From assembly GCF_000277645.1 (NCBI RefSeq), contig NZ_AKGG01000016.1, forward strand, positions 308,646 through 317,489: 8,844 bases of DNA, in the 5' to 3' direction. Shown one piece after another: positions 1 through 6,254 of this stretch (positions are counted from its first letter, which is position 1; every line of letters begins with the position of its first letter). The stretch comes from Weissella koreensis KCTC 3621. GTDB lineage: Bacteria; Bacillota; Bacilli; Lactobacillales; Lactobacillaceae. A program made the translations under genes and the position numbers. The notes under the pieces were generated by a model. The model worked only from the letters and a program-made list of their open reading frames with translations, had not been told where the DNA came from and searched no databases.

Positions 1-25
1 CCGATAATATATAGATATTATTTGA

Positions 26-619
26 CTATAGATTGATCCTGATTTTAGCTGAGTTCATTTGTTTTACAATTCGTTCATATAGTCCGACGGACTCTAATGT
101 CTCTAGTTGCCAGTTCAATCCAAAACCACGCACAAATCGAGATAATGGATGTGCAGGTTCTTTAGTATCCTGTGCTACCAATACTTTGATTTTATCGTTA
201 GCTTCTTGATCCATTAGACGTTCTAAAAATGTACGTAATCTAAATCGTGAAATTTCTGATTTATCGGTCAAAGCACCAGTCGCAATAACAATGTAGTCTT
301 GTTTTAGTGCAGTTGTGATTAGTTCATCCATGCTATTATCTGTATACGCTTCGCGTAATATTTTCTCATTAGCTTTATTTCCTACACTCTTTGAAAACAA
401 ATTACCTACTACGACACCACCTCCTCCTAATTTAAAGATAGCATTTTGGATCAACATTCCAGTCATATCATCTGACACTAGCTGCTCATTAGCCGGATAG
501 TTGCTTAATATGAAATAGCTTGGTAGATCACTATCCCACTGCCTGCTTTTCCAGAATATGTGTTCGCCCTCTCTTTTTTAACTTAGCTTCATTGTGACTT
601 TTTCGATTGTTTTAGCCAT
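26..619 (-). pseudogene. DUF1643-like protein, interrupted by an in-frame TAA at codon 14
   Basis: Starting at ATG 619, with AGGAG 9 bases upstream overlapping the end of the preceding gene, the frame reads MAKTIEKVTMKLS and then TAA at 580-578. The same frame then stays open to TAG 28-26, about 197 codons in all. The continuation is coding-like: SNYPANE near residues 39-45, a glycine/valine-rich stretch ending in GNLF near 71-75, and EPAHPLSRF near 155-163. That order (SxNPS-like, NLF, P-HPL) suggests the DUF1643 family, whose function I do not know. Without the ochre the protein would have a normal compact size. A truncated 150-aa form could start at GTG 478, but no ribosome binding site supports it, and it would lose the SNYPANE segment. 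It is the last gene of the leftward cassette. The family call is moderate; the open frame on both sides of the stop is seen directly. Confidence 0.68.
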
Positions 620-631
620 TGTTATTTACTC

Positions 632-931
632 CTATATCCTTTTTTCATATGCAATATCGCCCTTATAAATGACCGCATACCCTAATATCGATCCTTCTAC
701 GCTGTAATATGTAGCTATGGTGACTACTTCATTCTTATTGATTAAGATGATTTGAGAATTAATCTTTACTTTATCCACACCTAATAAAAAAGCTGGAACC
801 ATTGTTGGTTCTAGCTCACTTATTTCCATCAATATTTCTTCTGGTTTTAAGACTTCAATTGTATGGATATGTTCCCAACCAAATAGTTCAATTACCTGGT
901 TCATCAATACTTTATATAGCTTATTATTCAT
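632..931 (-). CDS. Hypothetical protein, 99 aa, fourth gene of the leftward cassette
   Basis: I do not recognise a family. The start ATG at 931 overlaps the TGA of the upstream Mor-like gene as ATGA, so translation is probably coupled; AAAGG lies a few bases upstream. The protein is small, soluble-looking and acidic in its first half (residues 25-42 rich in Glu, Leu and Ile). A beta-rich second half contains alternating hydrophobic stretches, for example around KINSQIILIN near 55-64 and SILGYAVIYKG near 81-91. There is no signal peptide or clear membrane helix. Its stop TAG lies inside the ribosome binding region of the DUF1643-like gene 12 bases downstream, which again suggests one polycistronic mRNA. 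The coupling makes it very likely to be a real gene, but the function is unknown. Confidence 0.8.
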   Translation of the reverse strand: MNNKLYKVLMNQVIELFGWEHIHTIEVLKPEEILMEISELEPTMVPAFLLGVDKVKINSQIILINKNEVVTIATYYSVEGSILGYAVIYKGDIAYEKRI

Positions 932-1233
932 ATTTTACCTTTCTCAATTTGTTTGATTACTCCTATAATCCACCTGCGGGTGTATCCATACCTTTCTGAT
1001 TCTTTATTTATATCTATTCCTCCATGTTCGTACTTATCCTTCAGAATTAGTTTCATGGCTTCAGGACTATATAAATGAACCGGCAGGTTAATCTGTTGTC
1101 CGCTAAGCTGTCTGAATATCTTCATTAAACCAAGTTCATCGCCTTCCAACGCCATTAATATATCCATATAGACTGAATTCAATGCATCTTTGTCTATTTC
1201 ATCATAATATTTAGCCTGTTTGATTTTGATCAC
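928..1233 (-). CDS. Mor-like helix-turn-helix transcription regulator
   Basis: This is a 101-aa protein when read from GTG 1233. GQQINLP at residues 45-51 followed by a C-terminal helix-turn-helix (about 74-95, with the RYGYTRRWIIGVIK core) resembles the Mor/C family of Mu-type transcription activators. In that family a GG/GQQ-(I/V)-P beta turn precedes a recognition helix of the YG(V/Y)(T/S)RR type. The expected role is DNA-binding control of this cassette or of a mobile element. The start is uncertain: the only good ribosome binding sequence, TAAGGAAGTGATC, is a near-complete match to the complement of the 16S rRNA 3' end and contains the GTG itself. A downstream codon, possibly the in-frame ATC at 1224, would be better spaced. 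It overlaps the next gene by ATGA and follows the 24-aa small ORF by 4 bases. Confidence 0.72.
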   Translation of the reverse strand: MIKIKQAKYYDEIDKDALNSVYMDILMALEGDELGLMKIFRQLSGQQINLPVHLYSPEAMKLILKDKYEHGGIDINKESERYGYTRRWIIGVIKQIEKGKI

Positions 1234-1237
1234 TTCC

Positions 1238-1312
1238 TTATTTTTTAGTATCGCTCAAAATATTAATTAATTCTGTCGCAATTGTGATTAAGACTTTTTG
1301 ACCTACTCTCAT
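1238..1312 (-). CDS. Small protein, 24 aa, translationally coupled
   Basis: This short gene fills the gap between the 112-aa protein and the Mor-like gene. Its ATG at 1312 shares a base with the TAA of the upstream gene (TAATG), the usual signature of coupled re-initiation. It begins MRVGQKVLITIATEL and ends in SDTKK before TAA 1240-1238. The central stretch from residue 7 to 19 is hydrophobic with polar residues spaced as in an amphipathic helix, and the ends are basic. No family is recognised. The support is positional: without it the cassette would have an isolated 78-base gap, whereas with it all genes abut. Its independent ribosome binding sequence is weak (GAATGG), so it probably depends on coupling. 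It could also act as a leader peptide controlling access to the Mor-like start. Confidence 0.5.
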   Translation of the reverse strand: MRVGQKVLITIATELINILSDTKK

Positions 1313-1650
1313 TAAAATATCCATTCTTTAACTCCTTCCTTACGTGTAGCAATTAGTTGATTATCTTTGATCAATGCCATTCCTAAGGCCACTCTTGATT
1401 CTATATCCAAAAAATTAGCTACAATCATTTCTAGCTCTTTTTGATTTTTAAACGTGATATCCTGAACGACATATTCAATGACATACTCTACATCCCTTTT
1501 AACAAAATCTGGTAATTCTTCCACGCCCAATTCATCATAAAACATGACAATCGATTCAATCGGATATTCTTTTTTGGATATAATACCCTGACCTTTAAAC
1601 ATTGTTTTAATTGTTTTGTTCAGAATATGATTCAAACTACTTTTTTGCAT
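1312..1650 (-). CDS. Hypothetical protein, 112 aa, first gene of the leftward cassette
   Basis: The start ATG at 1650 is preceded by a textbook AAAGGAGG at 1666-1659 with 8 bases of spacing. The product is a soluble, mixed alpha/beta protein with no signal peptide or membrane segment. A basic N-terminal 20 residues is followed by an acidic middle (about 39-65, including YDELGVEELPDF) and a C-terminal part ending KEGVKEWIF. I do not recognise a family and assign no function. It opens the coupled cassette: its stop overlaps the ATG of the 24-aa small protein. An intrinsic terminator sits immediately upstream in the same orientation, ending about 24 bases before its start codon. Expression must therefore involve read-through, antitermination or an unusual promoter position. 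Confidence 0.8.
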   Translation of the reverse strand: MQKSSLNHILNKTIKTMFKGQGIISKKEYPIESIVMFYDELGVEELPDFVKRDVEYVIEYVVQDITFKNQKELEMIVANFLDIESRVALGMALIKDNQLIATRKEGVKEWIF

Positions 1651-1673
1651 CTATATTTCCTCCTTTATGACAT

Positions 1674-1705
1674 AAAAAAAGGGCCAAGTGATAAATTCAC
1701 TTGGC
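1674..1705 (-). terminator. Intrinsic terminator in the leader of the leftward cassette
   Basis: Read on the minus strand, GCCAAGTGA and TCACTTGGC form a perfect 9-bp stem around a 5-base loop (ATTTA), followed by CC and seven T (1680-1674). On the plus strand no T-run follows, so it acts leftwards only. It lies just before the AAAGGAGG of the first cassette gene, in the position of an attenuator. No minus-strand gene lies between it and the divergent XRE gene, so it is not an obvious end-of-gene terminator. Confidence 0.85.
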
Positions 1706-1932
1706 TCTACATTATTAAAATATATAAATATATCCTATATTCGTTTCGTTATATTTTCATTTTAATTGATAGAATATCCTAGATAATTGCAAAAAACTAA
1801 TATTAAAGCCAATTATTTAGGCAACTATCTCTAGCATATATGCATTTCCATAATCAAAGGTGGTAAATTATAGATGACAGAGATAGTGTCTTTCAATTTA
1901 CTTAAACCTGATATATTTTGGAGGTGTAGGAA
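1706..1932. promoter_or_regulatory. Divergent intergenic control region with inverted repeats
   Basis: This 227-base gap separates the leftward cassette from the rightward XRE-ABC operon and must hold at least the promoter of the latter. It contains a perfect 10-bp palindrome GCATATATGC (1834-1843) and a 9-bp inverted repeat, ACTATCTCT (1824-1832) with AGAGATAGT (1879-1887). These could bind the XRE regulator or fold in the leader RNA. A weak promoter candidate is TTTCCA (1845-1850), 18 bases, TATAGA (1869-1874). I find no convincing consensus promoter for the leftward cassette. All roles here are inferred. Confidence 0.4.
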
Positions 1933-2538
1933 ATGTTACCCAAAAGTTTTAATGAACAATTAAAAACATTTAGAACAAAAGCAAAGTTAAGTCAAAATGA
2001 AATCGCCCATATATTACATGTTTCTCGCCAAAGTGTTTCTAGTTGGGAAACTGGACGCAATACTCCAGACATTGAAACCATAAAATCACTAGCGGATATC
2101 TATAACGTTTCCATTGATGAGCTTGTATTTGATCACAAGCAAAGCTTTCTTTCAAAAAACGATTTACGAGCACAAATAATACTTGGAATTGCTACTGGTT
2201 TTATGATTATGGGACGTTTAACAATGCTTGTTTCTATAGAGATGCGACTTTTTTGGGATTTACTAATTATTTTTTCCATCATACTTAATGTGATACTTTT
2301 CAAAAAAATAACTGATAAAAAAATTATGAGCTTAATTCTCTATGAAATTTCAATATTTCTTAGTATGTTTTTCAATGTTTTTAGCATGGGTATTGAGGGC
2401 CAAATGATTTTAGTTCCCTCATTGATAATGTTCCTATTATCAACAGCTTTTTTTGTAAAAAGTCGTCGATTGTTTATTCATAATATTAGGAGGATTTTAA
2501 AAAATGCAAACAATAAATATAATATTAGAACTAAATGA
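1933..2538 (+). CDS. XRE-family regulator with C-terminal membrane domain
   Basis: This is a 201-aa protein starting at ATG 1933 after GGAGG (8-base spacing). Residues 8-63 are a Cro/CI-type DNA-binding domain, with the helix-turn-helix around 20-40 (SQNEIAHILHVSRQSVSSWE) and the typical follow-on YNVSIDELV. The rest is hydrophobic with about four predicted membrane helices near 82-101, 107-124, 131-152 and 157-175, then a basic tail. This layout, XRE head plus membrane tail, is common for regulators encoded next to ABC exporters in Firmicutes. The DNA-binding domain would then be tethered at the membrane, where it may sense the exporter or its substrate. It is the first gene of the rightward operon, with 39 bases to the ATPase gene, and probably regulates the operon from the inverted repeats upstream. 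The domain call is strong; the signal sensed is unknown. Confidence 0.9.
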   Translation: MLPKSFNEQLKTFRTKAKLSQNEIAHILHVSRQSVSSWETGRNTPDIETIKSLADIYNVSIDELVFDHKQSFLSKNDLRAQIILGIATGFMIMGRLTMLVSIEMRLFWDLLIIFSIILNVILFKKITDKKIMSLILYEISIFLSMFFNVFSMGIEGQMILVPSLIMFLLSTAFFVKSRRLFIHNIRRILKNANNKYNIRTK

Positions 2539-2577
2539 TTCATATTTTAAAATTTTTAACCCATCCGAGGTGAAAAC

Positions 2578-3459
2578 ATGCTAACGGTTAAAAATGTTGA
2601 TGTATTCATCGGTAAAAAAATGATAGTTAATCATGCCACATTTGATGTCGGCAAGGGTAAAGTTGTTGGATTAATAGGTCCTAATGGTGCTGGGAAAACC
2701 ACCATTATGAAGACCATTCTTGGTTTATCAAAATTTAAAGGAGAAATACAACTTAATTCACTTAAAATTTCTGAATCTAATCATCATGCTCTTAAAAACG
2801 TTGGTGCCTTAATTGAGCATCCAGCTATATACCCATTTATGTCAGGTTACCAAAATTTAAGACTATATTCCAAAGATAATCAACATTTGCATGATCTTAT
2901 CGATTTATTAGATATGGGACAATATATAAATAGAAAATCTAAGGGATATTCCTTGGGAATGAAACAGAAACTAGGAATTGCGATTGCTCTAACAAACAAC
3001 CCTGAATTCGTTATCTTAGATGAACCGATGAATGGTCTCGATATCGAAACAACAATTTCAATTCGAAATATTATTAAAAAATATGCAAACAATGGAACTT
3101 CTTTTTTAATATCTAGTCACATACTGAGTGAATTAGAAAAAGTCATCACTGATGTTATCTTAATTAATAATGGCCAAATATTAATTGAAAAGCCGATTGA
3201 GTATTTTAATCAAAATAACTATAATTCTTATCAACTAGAAACAAGTGATCCTGTTAAAACTAGCGATATATTTCAAAAAAAGATTATTTTTTCAAAAATA
3301 AATGATACTACTTTTTTAATATCTAAAAAGCAATTATATCAAGTTCAAGACATTTTAAAAGTACATAACATCTATATCTTAAAATTGATTCAAAATAAAT
3401 TGAATTTTGAACAACAAATAATCAAATTGTTAAATCAACAAAGGGACACTCAATCATGA
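2578..3459 (+). CDS. ABC transporter ATP-binding protein, BcrA/LanF-like, with E-loop
   Basis: This 293-aa cytoplasmic ATPase powers the membrane proteins encoded downstream. Visible motifs are Walker A GPNGAGKTT (34-42), signature YSLGMKQK (124-131), Walker B FVILDEP (144-150), D-loop NGLD (152-155) and H-loop ISSH with His 181. At the Q-loop position the sequence is GALIEHPAIY, with Glu 80 in place of Gln. That E-loop is known from lantibiotic immunity ATPases (LanF) and related bacitracin-type exporters, and points to self-protection or resistance against a membrane-active peptide. The C-terminal 75 residues are the variable tail usual in this subfamily. The start ATG has GAGGTG 5 bases upstream. 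Its TGA overlaps the ATG of the first permease (ATGA). All catalytic residues are present. The substrate is inferred only from family; no bacteriocin precursor gene is seen in the window. Confidence 0.93.
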   Translation: MLTVKNVDVFIGKKMIVNHATFDVGKGKVVGLIGPNGAGKTTIMKTILGLSKFKGEIQLNSLKISESNHHALKNVGALIEHPAIYPFMSGYQNLRLYSKDNQHLHDLIDLLDMGQYINRKSKGYSLGMKQKLGIAIALTNNPEFVILDEPMNGLDIETTISIRNIIKKYANNGTSFLISSHILSELEKVITDVILINNGQILIEKPIEYFNQNNYNSYQLETSDPVKTSDIFQKKIIFSKINDTTFLISKKQLYQVQDILKVHNIYILKLIQNKLNFEQQIIKLLNQQRDTQS

Positions 3460-4211
3460 GAGATATGATATACCAAGAATTTTATAAATTCAAAAAATTA
3501 AGAAGTGTATATTTTGGAATACTTTTTGTCATTATAATGATCATTTACACAGCCTTAACATCCGAAAATTCTGCGAATATGTTCATTGTTGGATTTGGTA
3601 TGGCTCAATGGATTGGAATGATTTTAATTACTATTAGCAGTTACTTCATATTAATGTAATGTGATTATAATACAATTATACAAATAATATACAAAAACAA
3701 CTCTAAATTTAAAATTTATTTTTCGAAATTATGGATTATTATTATCTACAGCATTATTTTACATTTAATCGGCTTTACATTAACAATGTTAATAAAATTT
3801 TTATATTTTAACAACAGTTATAACATAAGTGACCAAATATATAATAAAAGCTTATTTGAGTCACTAATTATTAATACATTTGGTTCGTTTGCTATGAATC
3901 TATTACTTTGTTCGATCATTTTTTTATTAGCTAATATAACATATTCCAATGTAGTGGTAGTTGGAACTGGCCTTTGCTTTTCTTTTTTTGGTAATTCTGT
4001 TATGTCTGCAGTTATGAGTGCTCTTAAATTTACACAGCCTATCTTAAAATGGAATCCCTTCAATATGTTTTCCATAATGAAACAATTACCAAATGGTAGG
4101 TATAATCATGCCATTGAACTTAATAATCTATCATTAGTCATTGGGACATTTGCTTATATAATAGTATTTCTATACATGGGATTTATATGTTTTAAGAAAA
4201 GGAGATTCTAA
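3456..4211 (+). pseudogene. ABC-2 permease 1 (BcrB/LanE-like) with a single in-frame TAA at codon 68
   Basis: From ATG 3456 (AAAGGG upstream, ATGA overlap with the ATPase) the frame is open for 67 codons, hits TAA at 3657-3659, then stays open to TAA 4209-4211. This is 251 residues in total, nearly the same as the 254-aa neighbour. The two permeases align without gaps across the stop: YFILM-stop-CDYNTIIQIIYKNNS matches FFSMEFQNNTILTLIYKSSN, placing the stop opposite Glu 69 of the neighbour. One base change (GAA to TAA) explains it. About six membrane segments are predicted, two before the stop. The C-terminus ends ICFKKRRF, like LIFRKKRF of permease 2. As written only a 67-aa fragment is made. 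Restart at ATG 3786 has no ribosome binding site. Read-through is conceivable but has no direct support. Confidence 0.88.
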
Positions 4212-4975
4212 TGAAATATACCACCCATCAAGAATTTTATAAGTTGGTTCATCGTAAAATAACTTGGATAATGCCAATTTTTTTACTGATAATAATGATT
4301 ATTGCTTCCGTCACTTTTGGAAGCGACGGAAAATTTCTTTTCGTATCAACTTATGCATCCGGTCAGTTTATTCCTTTAGTTCTAGTTATGGTTGGATCTA
4401 CTTTTTTTTCAATGGAATTTCAGAACAATACGATTTTAACTCTTATATATAAATCTTCAAATAAAATTCATGTATATTTATCAAAATTACTTGTACTTTT
4501 TACCTATAATATTGCTATTCATCTATTTGCGGTATTCATATCAATGATATTTGGATTAAGCAGTTTGAATGGTCATATTCATCTAATGGCAATATATATG
4601 TACCATCAAAATTTATTAGTAAATATGGCTATCGCGACTCTTCTCGACATTTTTATGTCTACATTAGTAATAAGCTTCGTCTTTTTGATTTCATGTATTA
4701 TAAATAGTAACTCTATTGTTACTTTATTGGGAATTAGCCTAGTCATATTTGGATCATTATTCTCTAATATACTACTAAACAAAAATATTAATATAACTAA
4801 ATTTATAAAATGGAATCCGTTTAACACTCTAAATTTAACTCCACAGTACTATAACTACACAATATATCACGACATAAGTCACTTAAGTAATTTTCAAATA
4901 ACTATTTCAACTTTATTATATACATTTATTTTCATTATTATTGGGTATTTAATCTTTAGAAAAAAAAGATTTTGA
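4211..4975 (+). CDS. ABC-2 type permease 2 (BcrB/LanG-like)
   Basis: This is a 254-aa integral membrane protein, intact. Predicted membrane helices lie around 17-35, 53-68, 91-115, 132-160, 166-188 and 230-249. The N-terminal motif HQEFYKL matches YQEFYKF of permease 1, and both carry a KWNPFN motif before the last helices, so the two arose by duplication. In such exporters two permeases form the channel driven by an ATPase dimer, and substrates are typically membrane-active peptides such as lantibiotics or bacitracin. The start ATG shares a base with the TAA of permease 1 (TAATG), with AAGGAGA 6 bases upstream, so translation is coupled. If permease 1 is dead, coupling would be weakened and this protein would have to act as a homodimer. 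No terminator follows closely; the next plus-strand one is at 5340-5373. Confidence 0.9.
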   Translation: MKYTTHQEFYKLVHRKITWIMPIFLLIIMIIASVTFGSDGKFLFVSTYASGQFIPLVLVMVGSTFFSMEFQNNTILTLIYKSSNKIHVYLSKLLVLFTYNIAIHLFAVFISMIFGLSSLNGHIHLMAIYMYHQNLLVNMAIATLLDIFMSTLVISFVFLISCIINSNSIVTLLGISLVIFGSLFSNILLNKNINITKFIKWNPFNTLNLTPQYYNYTIYHDISHLSNFQITISTLLYTFIFIIIGYLIFRKKRF

Positions 4976-5339
4976 AATTGTCCTAGTTAGACAAAAAAAG
5001 AGCTAATCATTACACTTAGATCTACTTCAACCTTATTAGAATATATATAGATATATTCTGTATTCTTCACAATTTTTATTATATTTATGAATTTCATACA
5101 ATCTCATCAAATTCATTTTCCGGAACATAGGAATTTCAAAATATTTTTATCAAAACTCATATCAACTTCATACGACCTCATATTATATTGAAATAAATCA
5201 TGAATAGAACGATACCATCAATTCAAATATAGTTCCAAATCCACCATTAGTTTAGTTAGGAGTTTCTTACCACTCATCCTGCTTCTTTTTATATTTATAC
5301 ATAGGACTTCTTAGTACAGCTTGAATACAAATTATCCAC
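4976..5339. other. Gene-free stretch downstream of the ABC operon
   Basis: No ORF with a credible start is seen on either strand. The minus strand has short coding-like pieces, for example an unrecognised one near 5130-5170 with a PENEFDEIV peptide, but they are broken by stops in every frame. They may be traces of a decayed gene. A 9-bp AT-only inverted repeat, AGAATATAT with ATATATTCT, lies at 5038-5059. It lacks a following T-run, so I do not call it a terminator. Confidence 0.45.
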
Positions 5340-5373
5340 AAAAAAAGGGCGAACCCTTGAGTTCGTCCTTTTT
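5340..5373. terminator. Bidirectional intrinsic terminator
   Basis: AAAAAGGGCGAAC (5342-5354) pairs with GTTCGTCCTTTTT (5361-5373) around CCTTGA, with one G-T pair. Plus-strand reading ends in five T and would stop the ABC operon. Minus-strand reading ends in seven T and would stop any transcript from the small ORF at 5434-5526. It is the only good terminator between the two. Confidence 0.8.
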
Positions 5374-5433
5374 ATCTGCTTCTTTCAATTCGTCTACCAA
5401 CTCGATCAATCATTTGGCTACATTAAATGATTA

Positions 5434-5526
5434 TTAATTAATTTTTGGGTACGATGTTTCTGATGTTAATAAATCATTATATGGACTTTCAGTTGATGAA
5501 TTCGAAACATATAATCCCATAATCAT
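5434..5526 (-). CDS. Possible 30-aa small ORF, or 5' piece of a decayed gene
   Basis: AGGAG lies 5 bases before ATG 5526, a good initiation site. The frame reads MIMGLYVSNSSTESPYND and continues to 30 residues before TAA TAA (5436-5431). The composition is polar and Ser/Thr-rich, with no membrane helix or signal peptide and no recognised family. Past the two stops the same frame continues through one more TGA (5412-5410) into a coding-like stretch (LIELVDELKEADKKDEL), ending in the terminator at TAA 5334-5332. The 30-codon ORF may therefore be the start of a longer gene killed by stops. The terminator downstream and the good ribosome binding site argue that this was once a transcription unit. 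I cannot tell a live small protein from a remnant. Confidence 0.4.
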   Translation of the reverse strand: MIMGLYVSNSSTESPYNDLLTSETSYPKIN

Positions 5527-5574
5527 ATCCACTCCTAGAAAGTTTTTGATACTTTAGACAATTTTTGAATAAAT

Positions 5575-5622
5575 AAAAATACACTTATGATTACCAACTG
5601 GCCTGTTCATAAGTGTATTTTT
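5575..5622. terminator. Perfect 16-bp hairpin, bidirectional terminator-like
   Basis: AAAAATACACTTATGA (5575-5590) is exactly repeated in inverse at 5607-5622, around a 16-base loop. Both strands read into a T-rich tail. It lies 12 bases beyond the YafQ-like toxin stop, so its main job is probably to end the toxin-antitoxin mRNA. The stem is unusually long and AT-rich for a simple terminator. Confidence 0.75.
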
Positions 5623-5633
5623 TATTTTATCAA

Positions 5634-5936
5634 TCATTGAAATAAATCTTTATGAGTACCTATTCTAACTAATCTAATAATGGGGTTAGTTTTATGTGGA
5701 ATGTATATTACGACTACATCTACCTGCCCATCTGATAGATGAAAATCAAGGTTACCATTATATAAGCCTCCACGATTATCTAACCCATGAGGATTATATG
5801 AATCTGGCACAGTTCCATTAATTTTTAATTCTCGTAATGCAACTTTGAATTCAGATATCAATTCAGGATGGTCTCTCTTGAATACTTGATAATCTTTTTT
5901 AAATTGTGGATCTGGTTTTAGGATAAAGTCCGACAT
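5634..5936 (-). CDS. YafQ-family mRNA interferase toxin (RelE/ParE superfamily)
   Basis: This is a 100-aa protein, the usual toxin length. The YafQ family cleaves mRNA on the ribosome. The expected catalytic residues are visible: His 50 (NPHGL), Asp 64 and His 66 (LDFH), Asp 73 before the VVVIY strand, and His 95 in the C-terminal GTHKDLF signature. These match His50, Asp61, His63, Asp67 and His87 of Escherichia coli YafQ, allowing for a slightly longer loop. The start ATG 5936 lies 2 bases after the antitoxin stop, with GAGG inside the antitoxin end, so translation is coupled and the antitoxin is made first. The gene ends 12 bases before a strong hairpin. It appears intact. Expression should be held down by the palindrome in front of the antitoxin gene. 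Confidence 0.88.
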   Translation of the reverse strand: MSDFILKPDPQFKKDYQVFKRDHPELISEFKVALRELKINGTVPDSYNPHGLDNRGGLYNGNLDFHLSDGQVDVVVIYIPHKTNPIIRLVRIGTHKDLFQ

Positions 5937-5938
5937 TC

Positions 5939-6232
5939 TTAATCCTCACTATCCAAATAGTTCATCAAATCGTCAACATTATTAAATTCTGGTGAATTAT
6001 CAGGAATCAATCCCATTTCCTTTGCCTGTGCTTCAATTAAGGCCTTATGAGTTGTCTCATTAGGTATCTCTTCTGGGACAATCACTTCAAAAGGAATCTT
6101 ATTTTGAATAACAAATTGCTTTGCAGCCATTACTAAATATCCATTTAGACTTAGTCCTGCTGCCTTTAAGCGTGGTTCTAATTCATCGCGTAACTCATCA
6201 TCCAGACGAATAGTCGTTGGTGTTGTTGCCAT
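5939..6232 (-). CDS. RelB/DinJ-family antitoxin
   Basis: This is a 97-aa protein, start chosen at ATG 6232 because GGGGGTGA lies 6 bases upstream and MATTPTTIRLDDELRDELE is the classical beginning of a ribbon-helix-helix antitoxin. A longer frame reaches back into the operator and has no ribosome binding site. Residues 5-50 form the DNA-binding ribbon-helix-helix (TIRLDDEL, then AAGLSLNGYLVMAAKQFV). The acidic C-terminal half (PEEIPNETTH to the end YLDSED) should wrap the YafQ-like toxin. The antitoxin neutralises the toxin and, with it, represses the shared promoter. Its operator, a palindrome with 11-bp arms, is 22 bases upstream of the start. It forms a complete two-gene operon with the toxin gene 2 bases downstream. 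Confidence 0.88.
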   Translation of the reverse strand: MATTPTTIRLDDELRDELEPRLKAAGLSLNGYLVMAAKQFVIQNKIPFEVIVPEEIPNETTHKALIEAQAKEMGLIPDNSPEFNNVDDLMNYLDSED

Positions 6233-6254
6233 AATAGTCACCCCCATGTATTTC

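Noticed and set aside
3786..4211. Separate 141-aa membrane protein gene
   Set aside because: It is the in-frame continuation of permease 1 after the TAA. The ATG at 3786 lies in the middle of the protein and has no ribosome binding site.
4978..5000. TTGTC-GACAA hairpin after permease 2 as a terminator
   Set aside because: The stem is only 5 bp and on the plus strand it is followed by A, not T.
5332..5340. DnaA box TTATCCACA (also at 771-779)
   Set aside because: Two isolated copies 4.5 kb apart, one inside a gene and one beside a terminator, do not make an origin. No iterons or replication gene are present.
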